Positions 24,352 through 36,226 of a stretch of 64,000 bases of DNA are shown one piece after another. The stretch lies in assembly GCA_022432975.1 (NCBI GenBank), contig CM039509.1, positions 7,999,043 through 8,063,042 of the forward strand. The letters run 5' to 3'. Numbering within the stretch: position 1 is the stretch's first letter; every line of letters begins with the position of its first letter. The DNA is from Begonia masoniana. Lineage: Eukaryota; Streptophyta; Magnoliopsida; Cucurbitales; Begoniaceae. The notes below the pieces were generated by a model. That model worked only from the letters and a program-made list of their open reading frames with translations. It had not been told where the DNA came from and did not search any database. Position numbers and translations under genes: made by a program.

Positions 24352-25379
24352 ATGGCTTCTCAGTTCAAACAATGCATCACTTCCACCACCCTCCGGTCGT
24401 ATCTGGCTGAATTCATTTCAACTTTCTTCTACGTTTTCGCCGTCTTTGGGTCCACAATGTCATCTCGTCAGTCTCCTATCTCAGTTTCAACGTTATTCTG
24501 AAATCTTTTTTCGCTTCGTTTTTTCATATTTTAATGTGGTTTATCGAGGAAACATAGTCGTTTAAAGAAATCTAATCAATGAATTCCTCAAAACATGCAA
24601 GAAAAATGCTTAAATGATGGAATGTTATAATAAATATCCTTTTTTTCACTGTCAAATAGTTGTTTAAAGTTGCCAAATCAATGTTGTAGGGAAGTTGGTT
24701 CCAGATGCTTGGTCGGATTCCCCCAGTGTGGCGGTCGTTGCCAGGACAAACGCCTTTGCTTTAGCGTCTGCCGTGTATATCGCCGGCGGCCACTTGAATC
24801 CAGCAGTCACTTTCGGGATGGCCGTGACCGGCCGCATCCGTGTCCCGACGGCTCTTGTTTACTGGCTTTCTCAGATTCTGGCCTCTATCACGGCTTGCGT
24901 TGTGCTCAAAGTAGCCATTGTTGGACAGGTACCCAAATAATAATAACAAACCCATTATTTTATGTGCCAATTTGAGTAAAATCTTGTTGAATAAATTGAG
25001 ATCAATCCGCAGAATTTGCCGACTTAAGCAATCACAGATGAAATAACGGAGTTTGGAGCCTCTATTTTGGAAGGAATTTTAACTTTGATTTTAGTCTACA
25101 CAGTCTTCACTGGAACCGACCCACGCCGATGCTCGTCGGGGGTCATCGGACCTCTGATGATACGGGTTCGTCGCCGGAGTTCCTTTCTCCGGTGGTTCGG
25201 TTAATCCGGCGTGCGCCTTAGGCACTGCCATGGTCGCCGGACGTTTTAGAAACCAAGCTGTGTATTGGGTCGGCCCTTTGATCGGCGGTGCTTTTGCTGG
25301 ACTTATATATGATAACGTGATTTACCCAACTCAAGCTTCTGATTCTGAGGGGATGATTTCTCAGCAAATTAGTGTCTAA
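24352..25379 (+). pseudogene. TIP5-1: Tonoplast aquaporin TIP5;1-like pseudogene
   Basis: Three exons with proper GT-AG ends: 24352-24466, 24690-24928 and 25013-25379. Exon 1 encodes MASQFKQCITSTTLRSYLAE, exon 2 the first NPA loop (GGHLNPAVTFG), and exon 3 the second NPA loop (SVNPACALG) and the tail VYWVGPLIGGAFAGLIYDN. Members are six-helix water or solute channels of the vacuolar membrane. Exon 3 is broken: an in-frame TAA lies five codons in (25025-25027), and near 25155-25180 a small deletion shifts the frame between GVIGPL and FSGG. A functional channel cannot be made as read. Sequencing error could explain one lesion but hardly both. TIP5;1 is my best subfamily call, from the STMSSR and KLVPDA context. 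Confidence 0.75.
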
Positions 25380-25548
25380 TCCTTGATCCTTCTGAAGATT
25401 TGTAGTTAATTATCTGTATTAGGGCTTAATAATGGATTATATTAAAAATATTTAATATAATTATCTCTAAACTTAATTATTTGGCACTAATAAATGTAGA
25501 TATTGTATGTTGTGAAGACTAAATCCTGGATTCCTTCCACGGTTGTCA

Positions 25549-28500
25549 ATGGCGTCCAAAGCCTTAACAACCACTTTTCTTTCTTCTTTCTCTCTCCCGC
25601 ACCACCTCTCTTTCTTCAGCGACAGAGCGCTATGCAGTTACTCTAAACCTGCTCCTGTTGTCTGCAAAATTTCTCCTCAATCCAGTCAGAAATCGCCGCT
25701 TTATGGTGCCAGTTTTGCCGATTCTCAGCTGGAAATCGATGGGGCTGGTGCCGCTTCTCCCACCCCTGGCGAGCGGTTTCTTGAGCGTTATAGAGCTGTT
25801 GAAGCGGCAAAGCTCGTGCTCAAAGATAGCAGGAAGGATAAGAAGAAGAGGGATAAGGGCTTGAAGGTATCCTTAGCGGTTGCTTCTTGCTATGGTTGCG
25901 GTGCTCCGCTGCAGACCTCTGATTTTGATGCGCCTGGTTTTGTGGATTTGGATACGTATGAATTGGTATGGTTAATTTCTGATTTGTAGTATTTCGTTTG
26001 ATGATTGAGAATTCAATTGTTCTGAGTATCAATTTTTAAATGACGGATGTTTAAAACTATTAATTCTTGATTGCATTTGAAGCAAAAATAGTGCATTTTG
26101 ATAAAGAAAGGAAACGTGCCAAAAACTAAAAATAGCTGAAATTCACGTTGCTGCTGATGATTCTTTTATCATTTTCAAGAAGACACTTTGCCATTGATAG
26201 AGTAGCGTCTTTCTAGTGTTCTCTTCTCGGCTGGCCTGAGAGTTCTTAATCTTTCTCTCTCTTTTTTTGCCTTTTGAAAGTTTATGGCGTTGGAAGCTAA
26301 AATTATTTGAATTTTACTTTCCCATAAAAAAGGCAATTGGTATGGAAGTACCAACACAGACTGTCAAGTAAAGACAATTGCGGCAAGTTTAATAATTGGT
26401 TCCTATCTTCTAGACAAAGTAGACCATTTTCATTACAATATTATTCTGTTTTTTCTTTTATTATGACGTGCAACTCTACCACACACATGTCACTCAGTGT
26501 CAAGAATAGGAAGCACCAAAATCCAAAAGTGGCTATCAGAGCAACACAGCCATGATTTCGTACTTAAATTTGAGTTTGATCGAAGGGGAATCAAACCCTT
26601 GACGTGATGTTGGTCTGTGGTCATATTTTTGGTTTTTATAGTTTATACTATAATAGTGTGTAGAAGGCTAATAAGATATATGCAATGCAGAAGAAGAAAC
26701 ATCATCAGCTTAGAACGGTTTTATGTGGAAGGTGCCGTCTTTTGTCTCATGGGCGCATGATAACTGCTGTTGGCGGCAATGGAGGTTATCGGGGTGGGAA
26801 ACTTTTTGTTACAGCTGAACAGCTTCGTGAGAAGTTAGTTCACTTGTGTTATGAGAAAGCTTTGATAGTCAAATTAGTGAGTACTTCCTATCTTCATTTT
26901 TTGTGCCACTAGCTGATTTGGGCCTCAAGAAATTTCATTAGCTACTTGTTTGGCTAATAAATTGTAGGTGGATATAGTGGATTTCAATGGAAGCTTTTTG
27001 TCTCGTGTGCGTGATCTTGCTGGTGCAAATCCAATAATATTGGTTGTAACTAAGGTGAATCTGGCAATTTGAGATTAGTATCTGATTTCTTAGTTACATA
27101 CAATTGATTATAATTATCCCATTAGGTTGATCTTCTTCCGAAGGGAACTGATCTAAACTGCATTGGTGATTGGGTTGTAGAGGCCACAACAAAAAAGAAG
27201 CTTAAGTAAGTTTGATATTGATTGTTGTTGCACATGTTCCTATTTAACTTTTGAAATATCTGACATCCAGAGTTATCTATAACAGTTTATATACAGAGTA
27301 TGTATCTGGTAGACCTTTAATTGGATAAAATGTTTTTTTAAATTTGACTCCATCATTGCATGATTTCTATAAAAGGTTTATTAAATTCCATCTAAGGCGT
27401 ATACTGTAGCCTGCTGAAAAGTAAGTTTCATCATTTTGACCGCTCACTTGTTCTTTTCAGTGTTTTGAGTGTTCATCTGACAAGTTCAAAGTCATTAGTT
27501 GGAATAGCTGGAGTTGTATCGGTGATTCAAAAGGAAAAAAAGGTACTTCCATTATATGTGATTTATTGCTTACTTCCATTATATGTGATTTATTGCTTAG
27601 TACATCTCTACAAGTGATAAACGTTTATTGATAATTTATTTAGTTTAATGACATTAGTCATATTTGTTCCAGAGGGTTGTCATATGGATATGTATTATAT
27701 ACTTTTACTACTCACTTTTAGATGTTTATTTGTTTTCTCGTTTCTATCAGTTTCTTATTATTTAAATTCAATACAATAGTCCAAAAAATAAATAGTCAAT
27801 TTTTGTCCAAAGAACAAAATTCAGTTTTTCTAGTCTGTTATAGCATCATTTTCATTTTCAGCATGAACAATCCTTAAATATTTAGTTTGAAAACATCTGA
27901 TTTATATTGTATTGACACATAATTTATGCGGTACTCTATCCTGTTTTCTAGTTTTAGCATAACAATGTGGTAAAAAATATTTTTGTAACATTTTCATCAA
28001 AACTGTCATTTTCACCCTCTCATTAGTTATATTAAGAAATCTATAATTTTTCAACCTAGTTTGGGTATAAGTTCTATTAACATTATTCTTTTGATTGGCT
28101 CTCTTATTTTATTATGTTTGGATGAGAATTGGCTCTCATAATGGTCGTTGACATAAGGCACTCATAATGGTCGTTGACATAAGGCATCTTGGTAATTTGC
28201 TATTGATTGATATGGATTTTACTCTCGCGAAACATGTTATTTGCCCAATATGTAGGAGATCCTTTTACCAAACCCATTCGTGTTTTCGTGGGTCTTACTA
28301 TAACTAGTTTGTCTGGAAATATACGGACCCATATTTTTTTATTTTGTGTCATTGCTCAACTAAAATCATATCTTTAACTTAATTTTTGTGATAGGGAAAT
28401 GCATTGCTTTTAAAATCTTTTGATTTCCTCAACTAAATTCCAATGCTAATTCTTGTGTTACAGGGGCGGGATGTCTACATACTGGTTAGTAAGTCTATTA

Positions 28501-31500
28501 ACTAAATGACATCTCTTTTTTTTTTTTTTTTTTTTCTTTTAACATAGTGAAAATAAAGGTTACCTGCTAAAATGATAAAATATCTTAAGTTGAATTTTTT
28601 TATTGGTCAATTTTGAGAAAATCTCAATAACTATAAATAGTGCCTCGAGAATGAAATCTCTGGACATGGTTGCTAGGCGTATGATGAATGATTTGATACT
28701 GGACATTAGATTATGATGACACATTTCATTTTATTTTGGTAAATAAATCTTATTTATTTTGTGAGAAATTGTGGGTTAGCCTAAAACTGAAAGTGGACTG
28801 TAATCATTGATGATTAGAAAGATTTTTGCTTCTCCCCATGTACCTATATTTGGTTGTATCTCGCAATTGTCGAGACATTTGTTTCAAACTATTCTCAGAT
28901 AGTGAGATTTACCAGGATGAGTATTTGTATGAAATAGATATTGGAATAGAATTCCTCTTAAAGTTTTCCTTGTTTTGTAGATCTAATTGTGGAAGATCTT
29001 CTTATTCACCGCTGGAGATTGATATTTGTGAAAATTTGGTTTTACTCTCGGTGCAGGGTTCAGCTAATGTTGGGAAGTCCGCATTTGTCAATGCTTTACT
29101 GAGTAAGTAAATGTTCATTTGTGATTGTACTATACCAGTTCATTTTCTTATTAGACATGCTTTACAAGTTTGGTTCTCTGCTTTCAATCTTCTGAATTCT
29201 TTCTATGCCATCATTTCGTTGTCTCATAATTTTAGCGATTTCAGTGGTCTGAGCATTTGTGTAATTTTTCTGCTTATCCACTTCAGGATGTTATAAGTTT
29301 ACTTGTATAAATAAGGTGGAGGCTGACATTGAGTTATGGTTCAACTGTATTTGACATTCAGTATCAATTTTGCTGATGTGTTTGTGCTGATTAGATTTTC
29401 CATTTTTGATATATTAGCCGAATATTTTCAGCTTGATTGTTCGTAAAAATTAGGAAAAAGTTCAATTTAGCCCCCAATGTATGGGGTCAATGGTCATTTG
29501 GTCTCTAACGTTTATTTTTGACCCAATCAGACTCTATCGTATACACCGTTTGCAATTCAAACCCTCCCGTTAAATTTTTTGTTAAATTTGACACGTGCTC
29601 TACACGTGCGCTGCTAAAACCCCAAAATACCCTTCTTTCCTCCCGAAATCCTTAAAGTAAAAGTTAAATTCACCTTAAAAACATTCACTAAACTATCTCT
29701 CATTATTTCAATTTGAATTTACGGTAGAGATTTCGAACAAATTTAACTTCTACTTTAGGGATTTCGGGAGGAAATGAGGGTATTTTGGGATTTTAGCAGC
29801 GCACGTGCAGAGCACGTGTCAAATTTAATGGGAGGGTTTAAATTGCAAATGGTGTATACGATAAAGTCTGATTGGGTCAAAAATAAACGTTAGGGACTAA
29901 ATGACTACTGACTCCCTACGTTGGGAGCTAAATTGAACTTTTTTCTAAAAGTTTAGTGTTGAAAACTGTCTTCCCTTGCATGTTGAAAACTGAAGTTCCT
30001 TATTTTTTCTCAATTGTGTAAAATTAGTCCAAATAAATTCTTGATCTAGCTGACCTGCTGGGGAGAGGATTTAAACGGAGAGATTCTCTTTTAAGGAAAG
30101 TTTTGGGTTATCATATGAAATGTCGTTGAAAGGAAATTTTTTAAGGCGTCCATTTTATAGATGATCTTTCAGCATATATTTGATGAATCAACAATTAAGA
30201 TTTCAAACGAGCATCACTCCCAGACAATGATATGCTAATTCAATGTTTGATATTAGAAACAATGTCTCGTAAAGATCCAATAGCTGCTGCTGCTCAGAGG
30301 TACAAACCAATACAATCTGCCGTTCCTGGCACTACCTTGGGCCCAATTCAAATTAATGCTTTCATCGGAGGAGGGGTATGTTATAAATATTACTTTATTT
30401 ACCTACAATTAATCATCTTGTGTATATATTGTACCTTTAATTGCATTATTACTTCAAGTTTTATAGTCTCTATAGTGTAGTCGATTTCTTGAGGTGTCAA
30501 TTTGTTTTTTGTTATTGTAGATGACAAACAAGCGTATTACTAGATTATTTCTCATGGGTAACAGTAAGGGTGTTTGATTAAGTTATATTAGATTTTAAGT
30601 ACTGTTATAGTTCTACAATTTGTTCCCAATGAGAATGCATTATACCATAATTTTATCCAAAAATAAATACTAAAGATAATCCTTAATAATTTGATCAGAA
30701 TGTGATTTTCCAAGTGTTGAGTCGAAAGTTGAACTAAATATGGAAAGTACAAAAATCACCTATCAAGATATCTCATAGAGCAAGCAGTCAGTGAGAATTT
30801 CTAAATTTATTATCTTATAATTGTTTTTAGAAGCATGAATTTAGTCTTTTTTTTCTTTAACATAGAAATTGTACGACACACCTGGAGTCCATCTCCACCA
30901 TAGGCTAGCAGCTGTAGTCGACTCAGAAGACCTTCCAGTCCTTGCACCTCAAAGTCGGCTAAGGGGTCAATCTCTCCCGGTGAGTTTCTCTCAATTTTAA
31001 ATTGGATTTATATTGATGATCTGTTACTTTCTTTTTTTTTTTCTAGTAAACGTCAAAATGGACCATGAAGTATGAAAGTATTTTCAACGGATACCTTAAA
31101 CTCTTAATTTTGTCAATTGACACTTCTGATTTGGCGTTATCAACGAACACCTTTACCATTAGGTTCCGTTAAGTTCGTATGTTATCTCTAGTCTTTCTCT
31201 CACTTCATCTTTTTGGTTGTCTCTCTCTAAAAATTTGCAAAGCATTTAGCATGAAGAACTGACAACGAAATAAAAAATTATTGGAGAGTCAAAGTGTAGA
31301 ATCAAGCAAAACATCTAAAACTAGAAACAAACAGTCCAGAATTTCTAAAAACAATCATAATGCTCTGGTTTGCAACATTATGTTAGGAAGGGTAATTTAG
31401 AAATTATGTTATAGGGTAATTTCTATTTTGAATTAATGAATAAGTGAGGGTAATTTCTATTTTGAATTAATGAATAAGTGAGGGATGGAGGAAAATGAAT

Positions 31501-34500
31501 GGGAGATGGTGAATGCCTACGGATTTCCAACGTGAAAAAATGAATGGGAGATGGTGAATGCCTAAGGATTTTCAATGTGAAAAAAAGAGGGATAACAGAC
31601 CTTTGAATCTCTGCAATGAGGGATAACAGACCCTCAAAGTTCTGCTAACTATTTGTATTTTTTGTTTGATTAATTAAGAGTGATGTGTGCAAGTGTTTAA
31701 TCCGTTGTTCCTGTGAATTTAATAGCAAATTGTGGCAATTCCTAACAATTTAGTACCAAAGCTGATCAAGAGGAAGAACTAGGGTTTAGGGGGTGCAACA
31801 AAAGGCCTCAGAATGAGCTGCACACTCATAGTCAATGGCATCGTCAAATGGTTTAACGATGACAAGGGCTTTGGCTTTATAATCCCTCACGAAGGCGGCG
31901 AGAATGTGTTTGTTCACCGGTCTTCTATCCAATCTGAAGGTTTCTGCAGTCTCGGTGAAGGCGAGGAGGTTGAATTCATGGTCGAAGCCGACAATAATGA
32001 TCTCTCCAAGGCCATTGATGTCACTGGACCTTGTGAGGCACCAATTCAAGGCACCTATAGCGGCGGAGGCCGACATGAGGTGGTGGAGGAGAATATGGAT
32101 AGGGTGGTTATGGTGGAGGACGATTGGCGCAGGGGGAGACAGTGGCTGGTTGGTTGAATTTTCAGCAAGGCAAAGAAGAAAAACATTAGGGTTAAAGTGA
32201 AGGCTAGGATCAAGGAAAAAAAAGGGTTTTTTGTAAACACTAAATATAGCCCAAATACCTCAACAACAGTAGGGAATAAATTGCCGGAAAAGCCTATCTA
32301 ATACTACCACTTCTTGGCAGCCTCTTGAGTCGATTCAAGTTTTTTCACCTTGAGGAGAAGGTGCTTATGTTAGGAAAGGTAATTTAAGAATTATATTATG
32401 GGTAGTTTCTTTTTTGAATTAAAGGTAATTTATAGTTTAAATTAATGAATAAATGGGGGATGTGGGAAATGAAAGAGGGATGGTGAATGCCTAAGGATTT
32501 CCAATGTGGAAAGAAGAAAGATAGCAGTCTCTTGAATCTATGCAGGGAGTGGTAGTAGAGCCTCGAAATTCTGCTAACTATCTGTATTTCCTGTTTTATT
32601 AATTAAGAATGTTGTGTGTTTAATTTGTTGTCCTTGTGAATTTAATAACAAATTGTGGCAATTCCTAACAGATTACTTCACAAAATCCAATAATCAAACC
32701 CAGTGTCTTGTTCTTCCCGCAAAACCTGATTTATGAACATAATTAAGGTGCAGAGTCAATGAACTTCTTTCCAATTTCTCAGCTCTCCAATGATAATCCA
32801 ACTTTTCTACCAAGTTGCGTGAACCACGATGATTTTAAGCAGTTGGACAATGTTGGGTACGAACTGGAAGCTATTAACATCGTACCTCCAACTAATTCGT
32901 TCCAAACCCATAAATCGTCAAATTTGCAAGTAGAAAAAGGGCCATATAGTCCGCAACTTCCAAACAAAGGAAGGCGCCATGAACAACATCAAGGCCTTGT
33001 TGGACATCTCGAACAAACCAAGCAAAAACTGAGACGAAATTAACCAAAAAAACTTCATCTTCCACCATTCTTGGAAAAGAAAAAGAAACAGAAATCAACA
33101 TCAATAGCTCCCTCAAGATTTTCACACCCACCAAATGAAGTAGAAACGAAAACACAAAATTAACCCTAAGAGAGAGCGAAAGACAGACACAAAGATGAAG
33201 AAGGAACAACCACATACGAATCACGTGTCATTTAACAAACCCCCTAACGGTGAAGGTGTCCGTTGATAACACCTTAAATTGGAGGTGTCAATTGATGAAA
33301 TAAAAAGATTAAGTTATCTGTTGAAAATACTCTCATATTTCAAGATTCATTTTGATATGTACTTTTTTTTTTAAATCAAAAATCAAAATTTACTAAAAAA
33401 AAGAATGTGTGTCGGGGGAGTAAAAGAAATCCTCCCTTACAAAGATCCCCAAATAATTAGTGAAAAATAATTTCCGTTGCAAACTCTTAAAATTCTTAAG
33501 AGTTATAAGCTTACTTGTCAATAAAAAATTAATATTACCGTACATCAATTTTTAGAGATTTATCTTCTAAATGAATTTTATTGCAATGAATCCAGATGAC
33601 CTAATAGATAGTTAGAATGCTGATTCTCCAAATTAAAAATTTTTCTTATATTTTTTATCGATCATAGAAATATCAATGATGATGCTCCCAATATCGAAGT
33701 GGACTCCCAATGAGCGGTTGAAATATGAAAAGAACTGCATCCATAGCCGTCTGTCCACCTCTTAATGGATCATAATGTGGATGTTAGTTTCACTCTCAGC
33801 TTTACATAATGGACAACATCGTGGAGACAAGGCTCTCGAAGGATTCCTTTTCTGAATATGATTGCTAGAATACAACTTTCCTTTTATCAAAATCCAAGCA
33901 AAAACTTGAATGTTGTAGGCAAATTCTTTATTTCATATGAACTTATAGAAATGAAAGCTAATAGAAGACGTAGAAGTGGTGAGATTAGAGAAAAACGATT
34001 GAGATGAGAAACTTGTAGAGGGCTTCAGAGTTTATCTACCGGAATCAAGGACATTGTCTCTTAGTGGGAAGGAATTGATAGTTGTCTGGAGATTGGCTAA
34101 GTTGCATAACTATATTTTGGTCAAATCTCTTCGAACTGTCGGCATCGAAGGAAAATTGTGCAATTGAGCTGCATTGTAGATGAAAGCAATAGATTGATTT
34201 TTATCACTAGAAAGACAATAAATGTGTGGAAATTTAATGGGCACATCTCCATCCATGAACTGCTACTTTCTTTTTTTGAATTCTAAAATTGTTTACAAAT
34301 TTGTTTTATTTAATTTTTCTAGAATTCTCAGTTACCAATGGAAAATGAGACAGCAACCAAAGTTACATCCAATGCCTTGAATGGGTTTTCCATCTTTTGG
34401 GGAGGTCTTGTTAGAGTCGATATCTTGAAGGTAAATGGTGTAGCCTTTGGAGGATGTTCATACTTTGAACTGTTTAAATTTTTGTTGGCTGATATATTGA

Positions 34501-35659
34501 AATTCTCTATTTCAGGTTCTACCAGAAACATGCTTTACATTTTACGGTCCAAAAGCACTGCAGATTCATGCAGTACCGACTGATGAAGCTGATGAATTTT
34601 ACAAGGTTATCTTAATGAGTTAATCATTGAAGTTTTATCTGCGATTTATCTCTTACTCAGTGTTTGTAATTTAAAATGATTAGTATTTTCAGTGAACCAT
34701 TGGTTAATTGCTGCAAAATTATGGCAAGTTCATTACATCTACTTTGGAAGTGTTTTTTCTTTGTACAGTTTGCAATACGGGAAAGTTGAAATTTTCAATT
34801 TTTCAGAGAGAGCTTGGAGTTCTATTGACACCACCTAGTGGAAAACTAAGAGCCGATAACTGGAGAGGACTCGAAACAGAGCGGAAATTGGAAATTAAAT
34901 TTGAAGATGTTCAAAGGTATAGCAAATATTTTTTTGGAGCAGTATGAATATATCTGATAATTAAGATGCTTAGAGACAACACGAGTTGACTGACAAATTG
35001 ACACCTAATTCTGAAGAAAACTTAGGATATGGATTTGTAAAATGTTTTGTGCATCTTAGCATTCTCTTTTTTTTTCTCAGACAGTTTTAGGAAAAAATAG
35101 CTAGTTAGTAACTGACACATTTGTGAAACTCCATTTTTTACTTGCGTAATTTTCAGTGTCTCTAATCTGTATCATTTACGTGGGTGTCGGAAAATCTCAT
35201 AAATAATAGCAAAGAAAAAAGACATGTTCTAATGAGTGTGCGTCTCCAATATTTAATGACTGGTTATAAAACTAACTATCAATCTCTCGAAATTGATCAA
35301 TACAGTTAGTTTTTAGTCTAACAATGAAAAATGGATCTGTTTCCTTGATAAGTGGGATTATTTGGTTTCTTCGATGTGATTATGTTTTGTTTTCAATTTT
35401 TTTTGTCAGGCCACCTTGTGATATAGCGATATCAGGTGTAGGATGGATAGCTTTGGACACCATGAAAGCACACCAAGCTTTGAGTTCAACTTCTGAAGAA
35501 CCTGCCTCAGGTGAGCTTTACTTGGCTGTCCATGTCCCTCGATCAGTGGAAATATTTGTTCGGCCTCCACTGCCGGTTGGAAAAGCTGGAGCAGAGTGGT
35601 ACCAGTATCGAAAGTTGACGGAAAAGGAAGAGGAAGGAAGACCAAAATGGTATTTTTAA
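25549..35659 (+). CDS. NOA1: NOA1/RIF1, chloroplast YqeH-type circularly permuted GTPase
   Basis: Thirteen exons: 25549-25965, 26691-26876, 26968-27054, 27126-27205, 27461-27542, 28464-28484, 29057-29102, 30257-30375, 30866-30979, 34323-34430, 34516-34605, 34807-34916, 35410-35659. All introns are GT-AG and the phases close on 569 codons, close to the roughly 560 usual for plant NOA1. Residues 1 to about 60 resemble a chloroplast transit peptide. A zinc-binding pair follows (CYGCG at 114, CGRC at 151). The G motifs are in permuted order: TKVD at 229-232 (G4), GSANVGKS at 292-299 (G1), PGTT, then DTPG at 350-353 (G3). The C-terminus ends RPKWYF. The family is a GTPase needed for plastid ribosome assembly; the old nitric-oxide-synthase name is not supported. 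Exon 6 is only 21 nt. Introns 7 and 9 carry transposons. Frame looks intact throughout. Confidence 0.93.
27543..27596. repeat. Small tandem duplication in NOA1 intron 5
   Basis: TACTTCCATTATATGTGATT followed by TATTGCT occurs twice in tandem just after the splice donor of exon 5. A similar 26-bp tandem (CTCATAATGGTCGTTGACAT) occurs in the same intron at about 28135-28186. Confidence 0.8.
29451..29947. mobile_element. Long-arm hairpin MITE in NOA1 intron 7
   Basis: About 497 bp with inverted arms of about 185 bp. The left end is TAGGAAAAAGTTCAATTTAG and the right end its inverse. Arms share GACCCAATCAGACT and GACACGTGCTCTACACGTGC (with changes). No clear target duplication was found. It shares the hairpin type of the element at 38871. 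Confidence 0.75.
31381..32670 (+). mobile_element. TRIM-like miniature LTR retrotransposon carrying a host gene fragment
   Basis: Direct LTRs 31381-31747 (367 bp) and 32368-32670 (303 bp) begin TGTTAGGAA and end TTCCTAACA. After LTR 1 comes TTTAGTACCAAAGCT, a three-mismatch version of the initiator-Met primer site. Before LTR 2 comes the purine-rich GAGGAGAAGGTGC. Flanks CATTA and GATTA are a near-perfect target duplication. The 620-bp internal region contains no gag or pol, only a cold-shock-domain gene fragment. Size and layout fit a TRIM. Confidence 0.8.
31813..32157 (+). pseudogene. Captured cold-shock-domain protein fragment
   Basis: From ATG 31813, 114 residues. Residues about 8-73 are a clear cold-shock domain ([15 protein letters not shown], then [16 protein letters not shown], then KAIDVTGP) with the RNP1 and RNP2 motifs KGFGFI and VFVH. 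In plant members this is followed by a glycine-rich region with CCHC knuckles. Here that region is present in a different frame with stops (GGGGEY, GGYGGG) and has no knuckles, so the gene is truncated and frameshifted. It sits in sense orientation between the two LTRs of the TRIM, without introns. RNA-chaperone function is known for the family; expression here is unproven. Confidence 0.75.
33640..34250 (-). pseudogene. LINE reverse-transcriptase C-terminal (zf-RVT) fragment
   Basis: Minus-strand translation, through stops and shifts, gives FHFYKFI, then [20 protein letters not shown], then [20 protein letters not shown]. This is the zf-RVT module found after RT in plant LINEs, with its CPLC zinc ligands and the downstream RRLW segment. 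It is a dead 5'-truncated piece lying in NOA1 intron 9, to the right of the TIR element. Confidence 0.7.
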
Positions 35660-36181
35660 CTTGATTTTTTATTTCTATGTAAAATAATTGGAAATTAGGA
35701 AATGGAAGAGCAAATGGCATTTATTTGTTAAGAAAAACCATCTTCCCACAGTCATTTATCATAGGGTAACGGCGGGTACTCTCAAATTTTACACTTAAAT
35801 TTCATCTTCGGACATGTTGATTAATTGATGAGATTAATGTTTTATTTTTCTTCTAATCGCATCAAATTTGTAATAAAGCATGTGGAGATTAATTTATAAT
35901 TATGTCAAAGTTCATTTTGGAAAATTCTTTCATTTGCAAAACTTGGAATTAGATTACAAGTCTAAATCTGACTCTTTCAAAGAAAAAAGTCCTTATTTTC
36001 AAGCCACTTCATGGAAGTTGGGGCCTGTATTATATTATTAGAACCCTAAAAGTGTCCTTATTTTCCACAGCAGGACTCAGTATTTTCCCCTTTCCTATTG
36101 ACAATTTCTTCAATGCAGTTGAGGGTTGATTTACTTTTCAAAGTCTTTGGTGGGTAATGAACTATCTTGCCATAATATATG
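35660..36181. other. Intergenic, between NOA1 and the peptide gene
   Basis: About 520 bp, AT-rich, no open frame of note. It contains the 3' flank of NOA1 and the promoter of the next gene. Confidence 0.5.
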
Positions 36182-36188
36182 TATAAAA
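36182..36188 (+). promoter_or_regulatory. TATA box of the small-peptide gene
   Basis: TATAAAA lies 45 bp before ATG 36227. It is only 9 bp before an upstream in-frame ATG (36197), which is therefore probably not transcribed. Confidence 0.45.
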
Positions 36189-36226
36189 CCCTAAAAATGG
36201 AAGACAGATCGAATCAGAAACAGCAA

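Larger units (their letters stand above)
31045..33363. mobile_element. Mutator-like TIR element in NOA1 intron 9
   Basis: Inverted ends of about 135 bp face each other: left 31045 to about 31180, right about 33228-33363. Shared words include TCAAAATG, GTATTTTCAAC, TCAATTGACAC and TTATCAACG. The flanking nine bases are T-rich on both sides (8 of 9 match), compatible with a 9-bp duplication but not diagnostic. It contains a complete small LTR element (31381-32670) and, on the minus strand at about 32892-33224, an unidentified open segment that may be captured gene sequence. Confidence 0.65.

Noticed and set aside
25543..25548. Start of NOA1 two codons upstream
   Set aside because: That codon is TTG; the first true ATG is 25549.
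32892..33224. Minus-strand 110-codon open frame in the TIR element as a real gene
   Set aside because: No recognisable domain and no conservation evidence. It may be captured gene sequence but was not called as CDS.
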